A stretch of 45,098 nucleotides of DNA, taken from Flavobacteriales bacterium UBA1986. Its GTDB lineage: Bacteria > Bacteroidota > Bacteroidia > Flavobacteriales_G > Salibacteraceae. Location: the NCBI GenBank assembly GCA_002336245.1, contig DDDG01000028.1, forward strand, positions 1-45,098, in the 5' to 3' direction. The position numbers and the translations under genes were made by a program. The notes beneath the pieces were generated by a model, which was given only the letters and a program-made list of their open reading frames with translations, was not told where the DNA came from and made no database searches. Below are positions 33,838 to 41,541 of the stretch, one piece after another; position 1 is the stretch's first letter, and each line of letters begins with the position of its first letter.

Positions 33838-35945
33838 GACAGTTCGATGCGTATGTGCTGACCTTGATTGAATTTTTGTCCGGCTTTAAGCGATTGCTTT
33901 TTTACCATTCCACTTCCTTGAATTTCTACCTGCAAGCCGTGGTTTTCCAGAATGAAGAGAGCGTCTTGGATGTTCATACCCTGTACGTTGGGAACCATTC
34001 CTGAAAGCACTTTTTGTCGATATACTTCAACTTCTTCTGCCTGTGTGATGGTTCTAGCCCATGTTCCGTCGGCCGATCGAAGGACGTATGGGATGTTTAG
34101 AGAGTTGAATACTGTTTCAAGATCCTTGGTATAGCTGTTTTTGGATACTGGAATCTTGATGCGACCCGCTATGTCAACCGATTGAATTTCGTCGTGGATG
34201 TCGATGCTGGTAGCGTAGACCTTATCCGCGATTTCTTTAAAAATTGGACCTGCCACAAGGTTTCCGTAGTACACGTTTCTTGAGGGAGCGTTTACAACGA
34301 CTATGCATGAATATTTTGGTTTCTCCGCCGGGAAGTATCCGACGAAGGAGGCCTGATAGCTCACTTTCGACTTGTACTTATAGCCGTATTTGTCGTTCGC
34401 GATTTGAGCCGTTCCTGTTTTTCCTGCAATTTTGAAATGCGCATTTTTTAGGTTTCTAGCTGTTCCATTTTCCACCACGCCCTCCAGCATTGCTTTGAGT
34501 TTCGTTAAAGTGCGATCGCTGCAGATTTTTTCATTCAGAACACTAGGCTCGAATTCTTTTTGAACCTTCCCCATTCGCCCTACTTCACGAACGAAGCGTG
34601 GCTTCACCATACGTCCGTTGTTGCCTACAGCATTGTACAGCGTTAGGATTTGAAGAGGTGTCATAGCAACCTCATAGCCGTGCGACATCCAGGGCAATGT
34701 GATACCAGACCAAGATTTTGATGAGGTAGATTTAATCTGCGGACTTCCTTCACCGTAAATCTCTAGACCCAGTGGAGTGTTGAGTCCAATCTTGTAAAGG
34801 TGATCGATGAAGGCTTGTGGGTTTTTGCCGTAATTCTCGTTGATGATTTTGGCAACAGCAATGTTTGAGGAGACTTCAAAAGCACGCTGAACACTGATCT
34901 TACCAAATCCGCCTTCATGCGAATCGTACATGTAGGTGTCGTAGAATTTGAATTTCCCGCGTTCTGTGTCTATGCTGTCGGTTAGGTCGATGTAGCCGTC
35001 TTCAATGGCAGCCATATAAGGGGCAAGTTTGAATGTGCTGCCAGGTTCAGTGCTTTCTCCTACTGCGTAGTTGTAGATTTCGTAATACTCGCCTCTTTTG
35101 GTGCGAGATAAGTTTGCGATTGCTTTTACCTCACCTGTTTCAACCTCCATGAGAACAACACAGCCGTGGTCAGCTTGGTGCATGGAAAGTTGACGTTCTA
35201 GGGCTTTCTCGGCAACATCTTGAATGTTGATGTCGAGAGTGGTGTATAGGTCAGCTCCATCGATGGGCTCAATTTCGTTTTCGTCGTTGAGCGGCATCCA
35301 TACTCCTCCTGCGATTTTCTGCATGAGTCTTTTTCCGGAAACTCCGCTGAGTTCCTTGTTGTAGGCACCTTCGAGCCCGACGGGCTTAATTCCCTCGCGG
35401 GTATAGCCAATCGTTCTTGCGGCGAGTACCTTGAAAGGCTTTTCACGTTTGTTTTGCTGGAGGTAGATCAAGCCACCTTTATAGCGTCCACGCTTGAATA
35501 TCGGGAATTGACGTAGAGCCTTTAGCTCGTTGTAGCGAACCTTGCGCTGAATAAGGTGGTATCGATCTCCACGTTCACGAGCTTCGGTCAAGCGAATTTT
35601 CCATTCAAATGGAGTTCGGTCTTTAAAAAGTCCACTTAAGCTCTCAGCTAGAGAATCTACGTTGGCTTCGAAAATCTCGTCGGTAAGTGCTTCTGTTTTT
35701 AAGTCCATCCGAACCTCATAAATAGGAACCGAGGTGGCGAGTAAGCTTCCGTCGTCAGCGTAGATGTTGCCACGAACTGCGTCGATGTTTTTGTAGGCGG
35801 CAGATTGACTTTTCGCTTTTTCTTTCCATTTAGTTCCTTCAAGAACTTGGATTTGGAAAATTTTGAAGACAATAGCGCAGGCAAACAAGGCTAGCAATCC
35901 GAAGATGGCCATGCTACGTTTGAATATGGGGTTGCTCTGCTTCAT
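33834..35945 (-). CDS. ftsI: penicillin-binding protein, FtsI/PBP3-like, with PASTA domain
   Basis: 703 residues, class B (monofunctional) transpeptidase of the septum. One N-terminal helix (about 12-30), a dimerisation domain (about 55-210), and a transpeptidase domain with STFK at 303-306 (acylated Ser303), SSN at 359-361 and KTG at 509-511. A single PASTA domain closes the protein at about 637-703 (MVPNVQGMNIQDALFILENHG). PASTA tails are usual in Bacteroidota FtsI but absent from E. coli. It overlaps murE by 4 bp and ftsL by one base. Confidence 0.96.
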   Translation of the reverse strand: MKQSNPIFKRSMAIFGLLALFACAIVFKIFQIQVLEGTKWKEKAKSQSAAYKNIDAVRGNIYADDGSLLATSVPIYEVRMDLKTEALTDEIFEANVDSLAESLSGLFKDRTPFEWKIRLTEARERGDRYHLIQRKVRYNELKALRQFPIFKRGRYKGGLIYLQQNKREKPFKVLAARTIGYTREGIKPVGLEGAYNKELSGVSGKRLMQKIAGGVWMPLNDENEIEPIDGADLYTTLDINIQDVAEKALERQLSMHQADHGCVVLMEVETGEVKAIANLSRTKRGEYYEIYNYAVGESTEPGSTFKLAPYMAAIEDGYIDLTDSIDTERGKFKFYDTYMYDSHEGGFGKISVQRAFEVSSNIAVAKIINENYGKNPQAFIDHLYKIGLNTPLGLEIYGEGSPQIKSTSSKSWSGITLPWMSHGYEVAMTPLQILTLYNAVGNNGRMVKPRFVREVGRMGKVQKEFEPSVLNEKICSDRTLTKLKAMLEGVVENGTARNLKNAHFKIAGKTGTAQIANDKYGYKYKSKVSYQASFVGYFPAEKPKYSCIVVVNAPSRNVYYGNLVAGPIFKEIADKVYATSIDIHDEIQSVDIAGRIKIPVSKNSYTKDLETVFNSLNIPYVLRSADGTWARTITQAEEVEVYRQKVLSGMVPNVQGMNIQDALFILENHGLQVEIQGSGMVKKQSLKAGQKFNQGQHIRIELS

Positions 35946-36289
35946 CAGTCTTCGATCACAATTTTCTTGGGTGGGTCGAAACTTTCGCTCAAGCCAAGCT
36001 CACGTTCGTTGATGAGGTCGACCACCTGCGACTGCTTGCTTTCATACATCAAGTCTGACTTGCTAGTGATGTACTCCGAACGCAATTCTTTGATTTCGCT
36101 GTTTGTGGTGTTGATGGCGCGAACGGCGCTTTCAGCGAGAAATCCGTTGGTTATATACACCAGCCCTAGGAAGGTCATATAGATTAAGAAGGGAAGGGCT
36201 TGAACTACGCGTTCACGGGTCAATACATTTCCATTCACCAATTGAATGAATGGGCGGAAGAGTTTAAAGCTTTGTTTTTCTTCGCTCAT
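35945..36289 (-). CDS. FtsL-like cell division protein
   Basis: 114 residues, a small bitopic protein. A basic cytoplasmic N-terminus is followed by a membrane helix at about 31-52 (LIYMTFLGLVYITNGFL) and then a heptad-rich segment (ESAVRAINTTNSEIKELRSEYITSKSDLMY), as in the FtsL-like family of Bacteroidota. It probably forms the coiled-coil FtsL/FtsB/FtsQ bridge to FtsI and FtsW. Similarity to E. coli FtsL is weak; size, topology and position between rsmH and ftsI carry the call. It overlaps both neighbours. Confidence 0.85.
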   Translation of the reverse strand: MSEEKQSFKLFRPFIQLVNGNVLTRERVVQALPFLIYMTFLGLVYITNGFLAESAVRAINTTNSEIKELRSEYITSKSDLMYESKQSQVVDLINERELGLSESFDPPKKIVIED

Positions 36290-37182
36290 AATTTTTCCGC
36301 AATTCTCATTTTAGCACTGCGCGCTCGCGGATTTCGATCGCATTCTTCCTGTGTTGGCACAACCACTTTCCGGGTAATCACCTTCCATGGAGTTTCTGCA
36401 CGTCCGAAGTGATCTTTTTGAAGCTGGCCGTCAAATCGTCCGCTTCTCATGAAATTCTTTACAAGTCGATCTTCTAATGAGTGGTAGGAAATGACAACAA
36501 GTCGTCCTCCTTTTTCCAGAACATCAAGACTTTGATTCAGGAAATGGCGTATTGCTCCTAGCTCGTCGTTGACCTCTATGCGTAAGGCTTGAAATACCTT
36601 GGCCATCTCCTTATTGAATATTTTGGGATTGCTGATGCGCTCCACTAGGGTAACTAAGTCAGCTGTTTGCAAGAATGGCTTTACCTCCCTGCGCTCGATT
36701 ATGAGATGCGCCAGTTTGCGAGCTGTTCTCAATTCTCCAAATTCTCTAAAGATGTCGGTGAGTTTGTTTAAAGAGTAGGTGTTGAGGATTTGCTTTGCAT
36801 CCAATGGGCTCTGCTGGTTCATTCTCATGTCCAATTCCGATTCAAAACGAAATGAGAAACCTCGTTCGGCCACGTCAAACTGATGTGATGAAACCCCGAA
36901 GTCTGCAAGAATTCCTTGTACAGGCAGAGCGCCGATCAGCCTAAGATTGTTTTTAAGGAATCGGAAGTTTTGATTTAGTAGCTCCACCTCTTTCAGCTGT
37001 TTATTGTCGTGAGCGTCCTGATCCTGATCAAAAGCAATGAGTCGGATGTTTGGGGAGCGTCGAATGATTTCGCTGGAGTGCCCTCCTCCGCCGTAAGTTG
37101 CGTCCACATAGGTGCCGACCTTTTGAAGGTTGAGCGCGTCAACAGATTCTTGGAGTAGTACGGGCTCATGATATTCACTCAT
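36286..37182 (-). CDS. rsmH: 16S rRNA (cytosine(1402)-N(4))-methyltransferase RsmH/MraW
   Basis: 298 residues from the ATG at 37182, which puts the family start YHEPVLLQESVDAL right after it; an ATG at 37197 would add five residues. The SAM-binding signature VDATYGGGGHSSEIIRR is near 27-43, then LIAFDQDQDA, then GILADFGVSSHQFD, and the C-terminal VISYHSLEDRLVKNFM. It N4-methylates C1402 of 16S rRNA in the P site. The start lies inside the end of mraZ. Confidence 0.97.
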   Translation of the reverse strand: MSEYHEPVLLQESVDALNLQKVGTYVDATYGGGGHSSEIIRRSPNIRLIAFDQDQDAHDNKQLKEVELLNQNFRFLKNNLRLIGALPVQGILADFGVSSHQFDVAERGFSFRFESELDMRMNQQSPLDAKQILNTYSLNKLTDIFREFGELRTARKLAHLIIERREVKPFLQTADLVTLVERISNPKIFNKEMAKVFQALRIEVNDELGAIRHFLNQSLDVLEKGGRLVVISYHSLEDRLVKNFMRSGRFDGQLQKDHFGRAETPWKVITRKVVVPTQEECDRNPRARSAKMRIAEKL

Positions 37183-37642
37183 CTTGCGGTGGCACATCGC
37201 CCATTACTTCTTCGGAAAGAGCTCCAAAGTCGACGTCGTCGTCTAACATTTTCGCATAAGTATCCTTGTCCCACAATTCGATTCTTTCTCCGTTTCCACA
37301 GACTTTGACTTCTTTTTTCAACTCAGCATAGCCCATCAAGGCTTTTGGAAGCAGAATTCTTCCACTCGCATCTAGACTAACTGGAGTTGCGCCATTATTG
37401 AATCTCCGAATGAAGAGGGCGTTCTTTTTTACGAAGCGATTTAGCTTGCTCAGCTGCCCACTTACCTTCTCCCATTCCTCGTTCGGATAGAGCACAAGGC
37501 ACTTTTCGAAGATGTCGCGATTTACCACGAAGCCCTTATGGAAGTGCTCCTCTAGCTGGCGTTTTATGCCAGACGGCATCGCTAGGCGCCCCTTGGAGTC
37601 TAGCTTGCAGTCGTATTCACCGAGTAAATTGATCATCGCCAT
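37175..37642 (-). CDS. mraZ: transcriptional regulator MraZ
   Basis: 156 residues from the ATG at 37642 (ATG GCG ATG; the second ATG at 37636 is equally good). Two SpoVT/AbrB-like swapped-hairpin halves: LLGEYDCKLDSKGRLAMPSG near the start and ATPVSLDASGRILLPKALMGY near residues 80-100, each with the DxKGR/DxSGR motif. MraZ binds repeats upstream of its own operon and tunes cell-division genes; matching decamer repeats are present just upstream. It is the first gene of the DCW operon. The upstream open frame to 37684 crosses the operator and is not used. Confidence 0.96.
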   Translation of the reverse strand: MAMINLLGEYDCKLDSKGRLAMPSGIKRQLEEHFHKGFVVNRDIFEKCLVLYPNEEWEKVSGQLSKLNRFVKKNALFIRRFNNGATPVSLDASGRILLPKALMGYAELKKEVKVCGNGERIELWDKDTYAKMLDDDVDFGALSEEVMGDVPPQDE

Positions 37643-37670
37643 AGGAATGGGTAAAAGTAAAAAGTTTATC

Positions 37671-37710
37671 CCACTTTCCCCCATTATACTCCACTTTTTC
37701 CCACTTTGTG
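37671..37710 (-). promoter_or_regulatory. MraZ operator: four 10-bp direct repeats
   Basis: Read on the minus strand from 37710 to 37671 the decamers are CACAAAGTGG, GAAAAAGTGG, AGTATAATGG and GGGAAAGTGG, then GATAAACTTT. Each repeat ends in AAGTGG or AATGG, in an exact 10-bp register (one helical turn). They end 29 bp before the mraZ ATG at 37642. Known MraZ sites in other bacteria are also tandem GTGG-type repeats with 10-bp spacing. Nothing here is a clear TAnnTTTG promoter; TACTTTTA, between the repeats and the ATG, is a weak candidate. Confidence 0.7.
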
Positions 37711-37838
37711 GAAAACTTTTGAGCTCTGTGAATGAGATGTTTAGGCTTGAGTTGTTCGAAAAAGGCGAAAAGAAGCCCTGTTCACATGTTTGTGTTGATA
37801 CAGGTAAGAGGAAGCGTTACGGGCTAACTCAGGATTAC

Positions 37839-37846
37839 TATTTTTG
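37839..37846 (+). promoter_or_regulatory. candidate -7 element (TATTTTTG) for the hydrolase-engB pair
   Basis: TATTTTTG fully matches TAnnTTTG and lies 17 bp before the hydrolase ATG at 37864. No convincing -33 TTG at proper spacing. Confidence 0.4.
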
Positions 37847-37863
37847 ATTTCGAATCAGTGACG

Positions 37864-38625
37864 ATGCAAGGGGAAATCATTCAGGAGGGGAAATTCAGAT
37901 ACGTACAGAAGGGAGAAGGCCCAGTACTGCTTATGCTGCACGGCTTATTTGGTGCGCTAAGCAACTTTAAGGATGTCTTCGACCACTTCTCGAAAAGCTA
38001 CAAGGTCATCATCCCGATCTTGCCGATTTATGAATTGCCCGTTCTTGAAACGAACATCAAGAACATTGCATCCTACGTCAACGACTTTCTAAAATTTAAA
38101 GGGCACACCAAGGTCAACCTACTCGGCAATAGTCTTGGAGGGCACATTGCTCTCATCTATGCTTCTCGATTTACTGTACACGTGAACTCGATTATTTTAA
38201 CTGGGAGTTCCGGCCTCTATGAGAGCGCCATGGGCGATACTTATCCTCGCCGCGGCAACTACGAATGGATTGAGGAAAAGGTGAAAGTGACTTTCTATGA
38301 CCCTAAAATGGCGAGTAAAGAATTGGTGGATGAGTGCTACGATATTGTAAACGATAAGACTAAAGCCCTGCGAATTTTGGCCTTGGCGAAGTCGGCAATT
38401 CGTCACAATGTCGGTAAGGATTTATCGAGCCTTAAAATGCCTGTCTGTTTGATTTGGGGAAAAAATGACACCATCACCCCACCGCAAGTTGCAGAAGAGT
38501 TTCACGAACTTTTACCCGATTCAGATTTGTTCTGGATTGATAAGTGCGGTCACGCAGCGATGATGGAACGCCCAGAAGAATTCAATGAAACTCTGCAGGC
38601 ATGGTTGAAAAAAAGGGGAATATAG
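37864..38625 (+). CDS. alpha/beta fold hydrolase
   Basis: 253 residues from the ATG at 37864 (GTG two codons earlier is possible). Alpha/beta hydrolase with the oxyanion strand LLMLHGLFGA, nucleophile elbow GNSLGGH (Ser90), acid in WGKNDTITPP (Asp202), and His230 in KCGHAAMMERP, so the triad is intact. A short lid region lies between. No signal peptide. The substrate is not predictable; members of this group include esterases and C-C hydrolases. The gene overlaps engB by 25 bp and reads into it, so the two are co-transcribed. Confidence 0.88.
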   Translation: MQGEIIQEGKFRYVQKGEGPVLLMLHGLFGALSNFKDVFDHFSKSYKVIIPILPIYELPVLETNIKNIASYVNDFLKFKGHTKVNLLGNSLGGHIALIYASRFTVHVNSIILTGSSGLYESAMGDTYPRRGNYEWIEEKVKVTFYDPKMASKELVDECYDIVNDKTKALRILALAKSAIRHNVGKDLSSLKMPVCLIWGKNDTITPPQVAEEFHELLPDSDLFWIDKCGHAAMMERPEEFNETLQAWLKKRGI

Positions 38626-39269
38626 TTCGTCCAGAACTCGAAGTTCTCTCAGCCGATTTCCTAGCATCTTACCCTGATTTGGCTACTTGTCCAGATGGTG
38701 AAATGTGGGAAATCGCATTCATTGGTAGATCCAACGTCGGGAAGTCCTCCTTGATTAATATGATAACAGAGAGTAAGTCTCTGGCCAAAACTTCTCAGAA
38801 CCCTGGAAAGACGAGGTCAATCAATATGTTTCGAATCAAAAGTCTGAAGTCAAAGACCGAAATGGTTTGGGATCTTGTTGACTTGCCTGGATTCGGTTAC
38901 GCAAAATTTGCGCGAACCGAACGAGTGAAATGGCAGAAACGCATTCGCGATTTCATCGAAAAGAGGCCAAATCTATTGTGCACCTTTTTTCTAATTGATG
39001 TGCGTCATTCGATGCAGGCCATCGATCGAGAGTGGCTTACATGGATCGGAGAGAAAGGATTGCCTTTTTTCATTGTCTTTACTAAGTCCGACAAGATTTC
39101 GCGTACAGCCTTGAAAGCTCAGCTTGCTAATTTACATGGCTCACTTGGTGAAATGTGGGAGCCATTACCTGAAACTTTTGTGACCAGCGCAGAGAAGAAT
39201 AGGGGGAAGGAAGAAATACTTTCTCGTGTTTTCGGACTTGTTGAGGATGCAAAAAAAATGACGCTCTAA
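38601..39269 (+). CDS. engB: ribosome biogenesis GTPase EngB/YihA
   Basis: 222 residues, TrmE-Era-EngA-like small GTPase for assembly of the large ribosomal subunit. G1 GRSNVGKS is at 42-49, switch I region around KTSQNPGKTRSIN, G3 DLPG at 94-97, G4 TKSD at 161-164, and G5 TSAEK at 195-199. The ATG at 38601 lies inside the hydrolase gene and adds a short N-terminal arm; later starts are less consistent with the family. A hairpin terminator overlaps its stop codon. Confidence 0.95.
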   Translation: MVEKKGNIVRPELEVLSADFLASYPDLATCPDGEMWEIAFIGRSNVGKSSLINMITESKSLAKTSQNPGKTRSINMFRIKSLKSKTEMVWDLVDLPGFGYAKFARTERVKWQKRIRDFIEKRPNLLCTFFLIDVRHSMQAIDREWLTWIGEKGLPFFIVFTKSDKISRTALKAQLANLHGSLGEMWEPLPETFVTSAEKNRGKEEILSRVFGLVEDAKKMTL

Positions 39270-39283
39270 GTAGGGCGCCATTT
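39256..39283. terminator. hairpin at the engB / tonB convergent junction
   Basis: AAATGACGC (39256-39264) pairs with GCGCCATTT (39275-39283) with one mismatch. It is preceded by eight A and followed by TTTC-type DNA, so it could serve both convergent genes. It contains the last codons and the stop of engB. Confidence 0.5.
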
Positions 39284-39304
39284 CAATTCAAAATTTCATA
39301 AATC

Positions 39305-39976
39305 TTATCTCAGAACGAAACGAATCGGAAGGTTGTACTGAACACGTACTGACTTCCCACGCTGTTTACCTGGCTTCCAAGCGGGCATCGATTGAACAAC
39401 ACGAACGGCTTCCTCGTCACATCCTCCACCAATTCCTCGCAATACACGGGTTCCTGATACTTTTCCGTCTTCCTTCACAACGAAGGTTACGAATACAGTT
39501 CCGGTAATACCAGCATCCTTAGCCATGGGTGGGTACTTAATGTTTTCTCCGAGGTAGCGGAAAAGTTCACCCTCTCCTCCTGGAAATCTTGGCATGTCTT
39601 CAACGATGGTGAAAATCTCGGGTTCTTCATTCTCCTCTTCCTCCATGATCATGGGCTCGATTTCCATGTCTTCGTCCATGTCGGTGGATTCGATTTCCAA
39701 CTCCTCTTCGAGTTCCTCGTCATCCTCAACAATCTCAATGATGGTTGTTTGCGGTGGCGGCGGAGGTGGTGGGGGTGGTGGTTCCTGTTGAGTAATTGGA
39801 ATCATTTCTTCCTCTTCCAATTCAACACTCAATTTCCCGAGCTCACCTGGTCCACTTTCAAATTGAGACCACTCGAAAGCTATGAGAATAAGTCCCAAAG
39901 CGCTGAGCATTCCAATGGCAAAAAGGAATCCTTTTTTCTTGTCGGGGTCTACTTCTGGGTTTTTTTTGACTTCCAT
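39305..39976 (-). CDS. energy transducer TonB
   Basis: 223 residues. Short cytoplasmic N-terminus, membrane helix at about 16-33 (FLFAIGMLSALGLILIAF), an acidic/proline-rich spacer with nine consecutive Pro around residue 68, then an EEEE-rich linker. The TonB C-terminal domain follows at about 135-223 (YPPMAKDAGITGTVFVTFVVKEDGKVS; AVRVVQSMPAWKPGKQRGKSV; YNLPIRFVL). It would transmit proton-motive-force energy from ExbBD to outer-membrane receptors such as the two in this window. It lies 24 bp after gcvH on the same strand and may share its promoter. The all-Pro tract is encoded by a GGN-complement run that could vary by slippage. Confidence 0.93.
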   Translation of the reverse strand: MEVKKNPEVDPDKKKGFLFAIGMLSALGLILIAFEWSQFESGPGELGKLSVELEEEEMIPITQQEPPPPPPPPPPQTTIIEIVEDDEELEEELEIESTDMDEDMEIEPMIMEEEENEEPEIFTIVEDMPRFPGGEGELFRYLGENIKYPPMAKDAGITGTVFVTFVVKEDGKVSGTRVLRGIGGGCDEEAVRVVQSMPAWKPGKQRGKSVRVQYNLPIRFVLR

Positions 39977-40000
39977 AGTGATTGATTCTTGTGCGAATTC

Positions 40001-40375
40001 TTATCCAACAATCTCGCCATAAGCTGCGGCGGATAATAGGCCATCAGCACTTGAGCCATCCATTTTTACTTTAATCATCCAACCATCGCCGTAAGGATCG
40101 GAATTAACAACTTCTGGTGAATCAGCCAATTTAGAATTGAACTCAATGATTTCACCCGTGACAGGCATGAACAAATCCGAAACTGTTTTTACAGCTTCGA
40201 TGGTACCGAACACTTCTTCAGTTTCCAAGCTTTCACCTTCAGTTTCTATTTCGACATATACAATGTCTCCTAGCTCACCTTGAGCAAAGTCTGTAATGCC
40301 TATGGTTGCTACATCTCCTTCGATGCGAATCCATTCATGTTCTTTGGTGTACTTAAGGTCCTCAGGTATGTTCAT
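40001..40375 (-). CDS. gcvH: glycine cleavage system H protein
   Basis: 124 residues, typical H-protein length. Lipoyl attachment Lys63 sits in GTIEAVKTVSDLF, after the hallmark HEWIRIEGDVATIGITDFAQGELGDIVYVE. It shuttles the aminomethyl group between the P, T and L proteins of glycine cleavage; T and P are not in the window. A strong promoter match lies directly upstream. It may also donate lipoyl groups in lipoate relay pathways. The start ATG at 40375 gives the standard N-terminus. Confidence 0.97.
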   Translation of the reverse strand: MNIPEDLKYTKEHEWIRIEGDVATIGITDFAQGELGDIVYVEIETEGESLETEEVFGTIEAVKTVSDLFMPVTGEIIEFNSKLADSPEVVNSDPYGDGWMIKVKMDGSSADGLLSAAAYGEIVG

Positions 40376-40391
40376 CTGCTCTGCTTTGTTA

Positions 40392-40421
40392 CAAATATAG
40401 ATTCTTTCTTTTCCGAAACAA
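40392..40421 (-). promoter_or_regulatory. Bacteroidota-type promoter for gcvH
   Basis: On the minus strand TTG (40421-40419), a 19-bp spacer, then TATATTTG (40399-40392), a full match to TTG-N19-TAnnTTTG. The leader to the gcvH ATG is about 10-15 nt. Best promoter in the window. Confidence 0.65.
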
Positions 40422-40442
40422 GTGCCAATTGTTCAGACGAAT

Positions 40443-41033
40443 TTATTCTTCTTCTGCTACGATTTCTGTGATTTCGGGCATCATTTGTTTGAAGATGTTT
40501 TCGATCCCGCTTTTGAGTGTTAAAGTAGAGCTTGGGCAACCGGAACAAGCACCTTTTAGTGTTACGGTAAGTTTCCCTTCCTCAAAGCTTTTGAAATCGA
40601 TTGCCCCTCCATCGCCTGCAACAGCAGGACGAACGTAATCGTCCAAGATGCTCACGATGCGCTCTTCAACAGGGCCCTCTGGCTTCACCAGTTCTTTTGC
40701 CTCCACGATTTTTTTTGGCAATTCAACGGTCTTATCTTCAACCGGGTGTCCAGCTGTGAGATAGTTCGCAATGTATTCTCTCAATTCCAAGTGAACATCA
40801 CTCCATTCTACATGCTCTGTTTTACTTAGAGCTATGAAATTATCACTCAGGAATACCTTAGTAATAAATGGGAAGCTGAAGAGTCTGGCCGCAATCGGGT
40901 ATTTCGACACATCGTCTTGAGCATGAAGTTCAACGCGCGATCCTGGATCGATGAGCATGCGGTTCGCAACGAACTTCATCGTTGTAGGATTTGGAGTGCT
41001 CTCTGCGTAGATTGAATATGATTCTTTAACCAT
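40443..41033 (-). CDS. NifU family Fe-S scaffold/carrier (Nfu)
   Basis: 196 residues. An Nfu N-terminal domain comes first (YAESTPNPTTMKFVAN at about 9-24), then a helical linker, then the NifU-like C-terminal domain at about 122-193 with GACSGCPSS; Cys163 and Cys166 form the CxxC that holds a cluster at a dimer interface. Such Nfu proteins carry [4Fe-4S] clusters to target apoproteins, including lipoate synthase in other organisms, which fits the neighbouring gcvH. That link is inference. Divergent from the metal operon with a 57-bp shared upstream region. Confidence 0.93.
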   Translation of the reverse strand: MVKESYSIYAESTPNPTTMKFVANRMLIDPGSRVELHAQDDVSKYPIAARLFSFPFITKVFLSDNFIALSKTEHVEWSDVHLELREYIANYLTAGHPVEDKTVELPKKIVEAKELVKPEGPVEERIVSILDDYVRPAVAGDGGAIDFKSFEEGKLTVTLKGACSGCPSSTLTLKSGIENIFKQMMPEITEIVAEEE

Positions 41034-41074
41034 TCCTGTTGATCAATTGTTAGACTGTTTTCACAAAGTCGGTG

Positions 41075-41090
41075 TACCTTTGCAAAGCAA
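41075..41090 (+). promoter_or_regulatory. -7 element plus palindrome at the metal operon
   Basis: TACCTTTG at 41075-41082 fits TAnnTTTG and ends only 8 bp before the ATG at 41091, so the transcript would be nearly leaderless. The perfect palindrome CTTTGCAAAG (41078-41087) overlaps it and could be an operator. Confidence 0.5.
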
Positions 41091-41483
41091 ATGAAAAAAG
41101 CGCTTCAGACTTTTTCAGTTTATTTCCTTTCAGCACTCCTTGTTTTCTCAAGCAGTGCTTGGAATCTGACGGTGCTTCAGTGTCAATTTAGTGGACTGAA
41201 CCACTACCATATAGGACAAGATTCAGATTGTTGTGAAGGTGATGACGAGTCAAAACAGGAAACACGTTTTGAGTCCAGTTGTTGCGATGTAAATTCAATT
41301 CATTTTGGCTTTGAATTACTTCAGAGCAAGCAATGCTATTCTGTGTTCCTCCTCCCTTTCAATGATGGTCTTGCAGCCGTAAATGAAGGCAGACGAATTG
41401 AAGATGAGTGGATTGCAGTCTCTTCAAATTCGCCCCCTCGCTCTGAACCGCTTCATGAATTGTACAGTGTCTATTTGATTTGA
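41091..41483 (+). CDS. HYC_CC_PP-like small secreted Cys/His protein
   Basis: 130 residues, signal peptide at about 1-23. The mature part has six Cys (31, 47, 48, 64, 65, 82), His at 38, 40, 71 and 122, two CC pairs, and a PP in NSPPRSEPLHE. This pattern resembles the Bacteroidota HYC_CC_PP family, here with HYH instead of HYC. The Cys/His content suggests soft-metal binding in the periplasm, which is inferred. The gene heads a set with a TonB receptor and an HMA protein. No enzyme motif seen. Confidence 0.7.
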   Translation: MKKALQTFSVYFLSALLVFSSSAWNLTVLQCQFSGLNHYHIGQDSDCCEGDDESKQETRFESSCCDVNSIHFGFELLQSKQCYSVFLLPFNDGLAAVNEGRRIEDEWIAVSSNSPPRSEPLHELYSVYLI

Positions 41484-41541
41484 TTCCGACAGGAAGAACC
41501 TTTTCCCTGTCAAGCAAGTCAATAAATCTGTACATCAGGTC

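Noticed and set aside
37512..37847. Plus-strand open frame across mraZ and its operator
   Set aside because: It lies antisense to mraZ and covers operator DNA; composition is that of a shadow frame.
39594..39791. Ser/Gly-rich plus-strand frame over tonB
   Set aside because: It is the complement of the acidic and proline-rich TonB linker, a known artefact of such composition.
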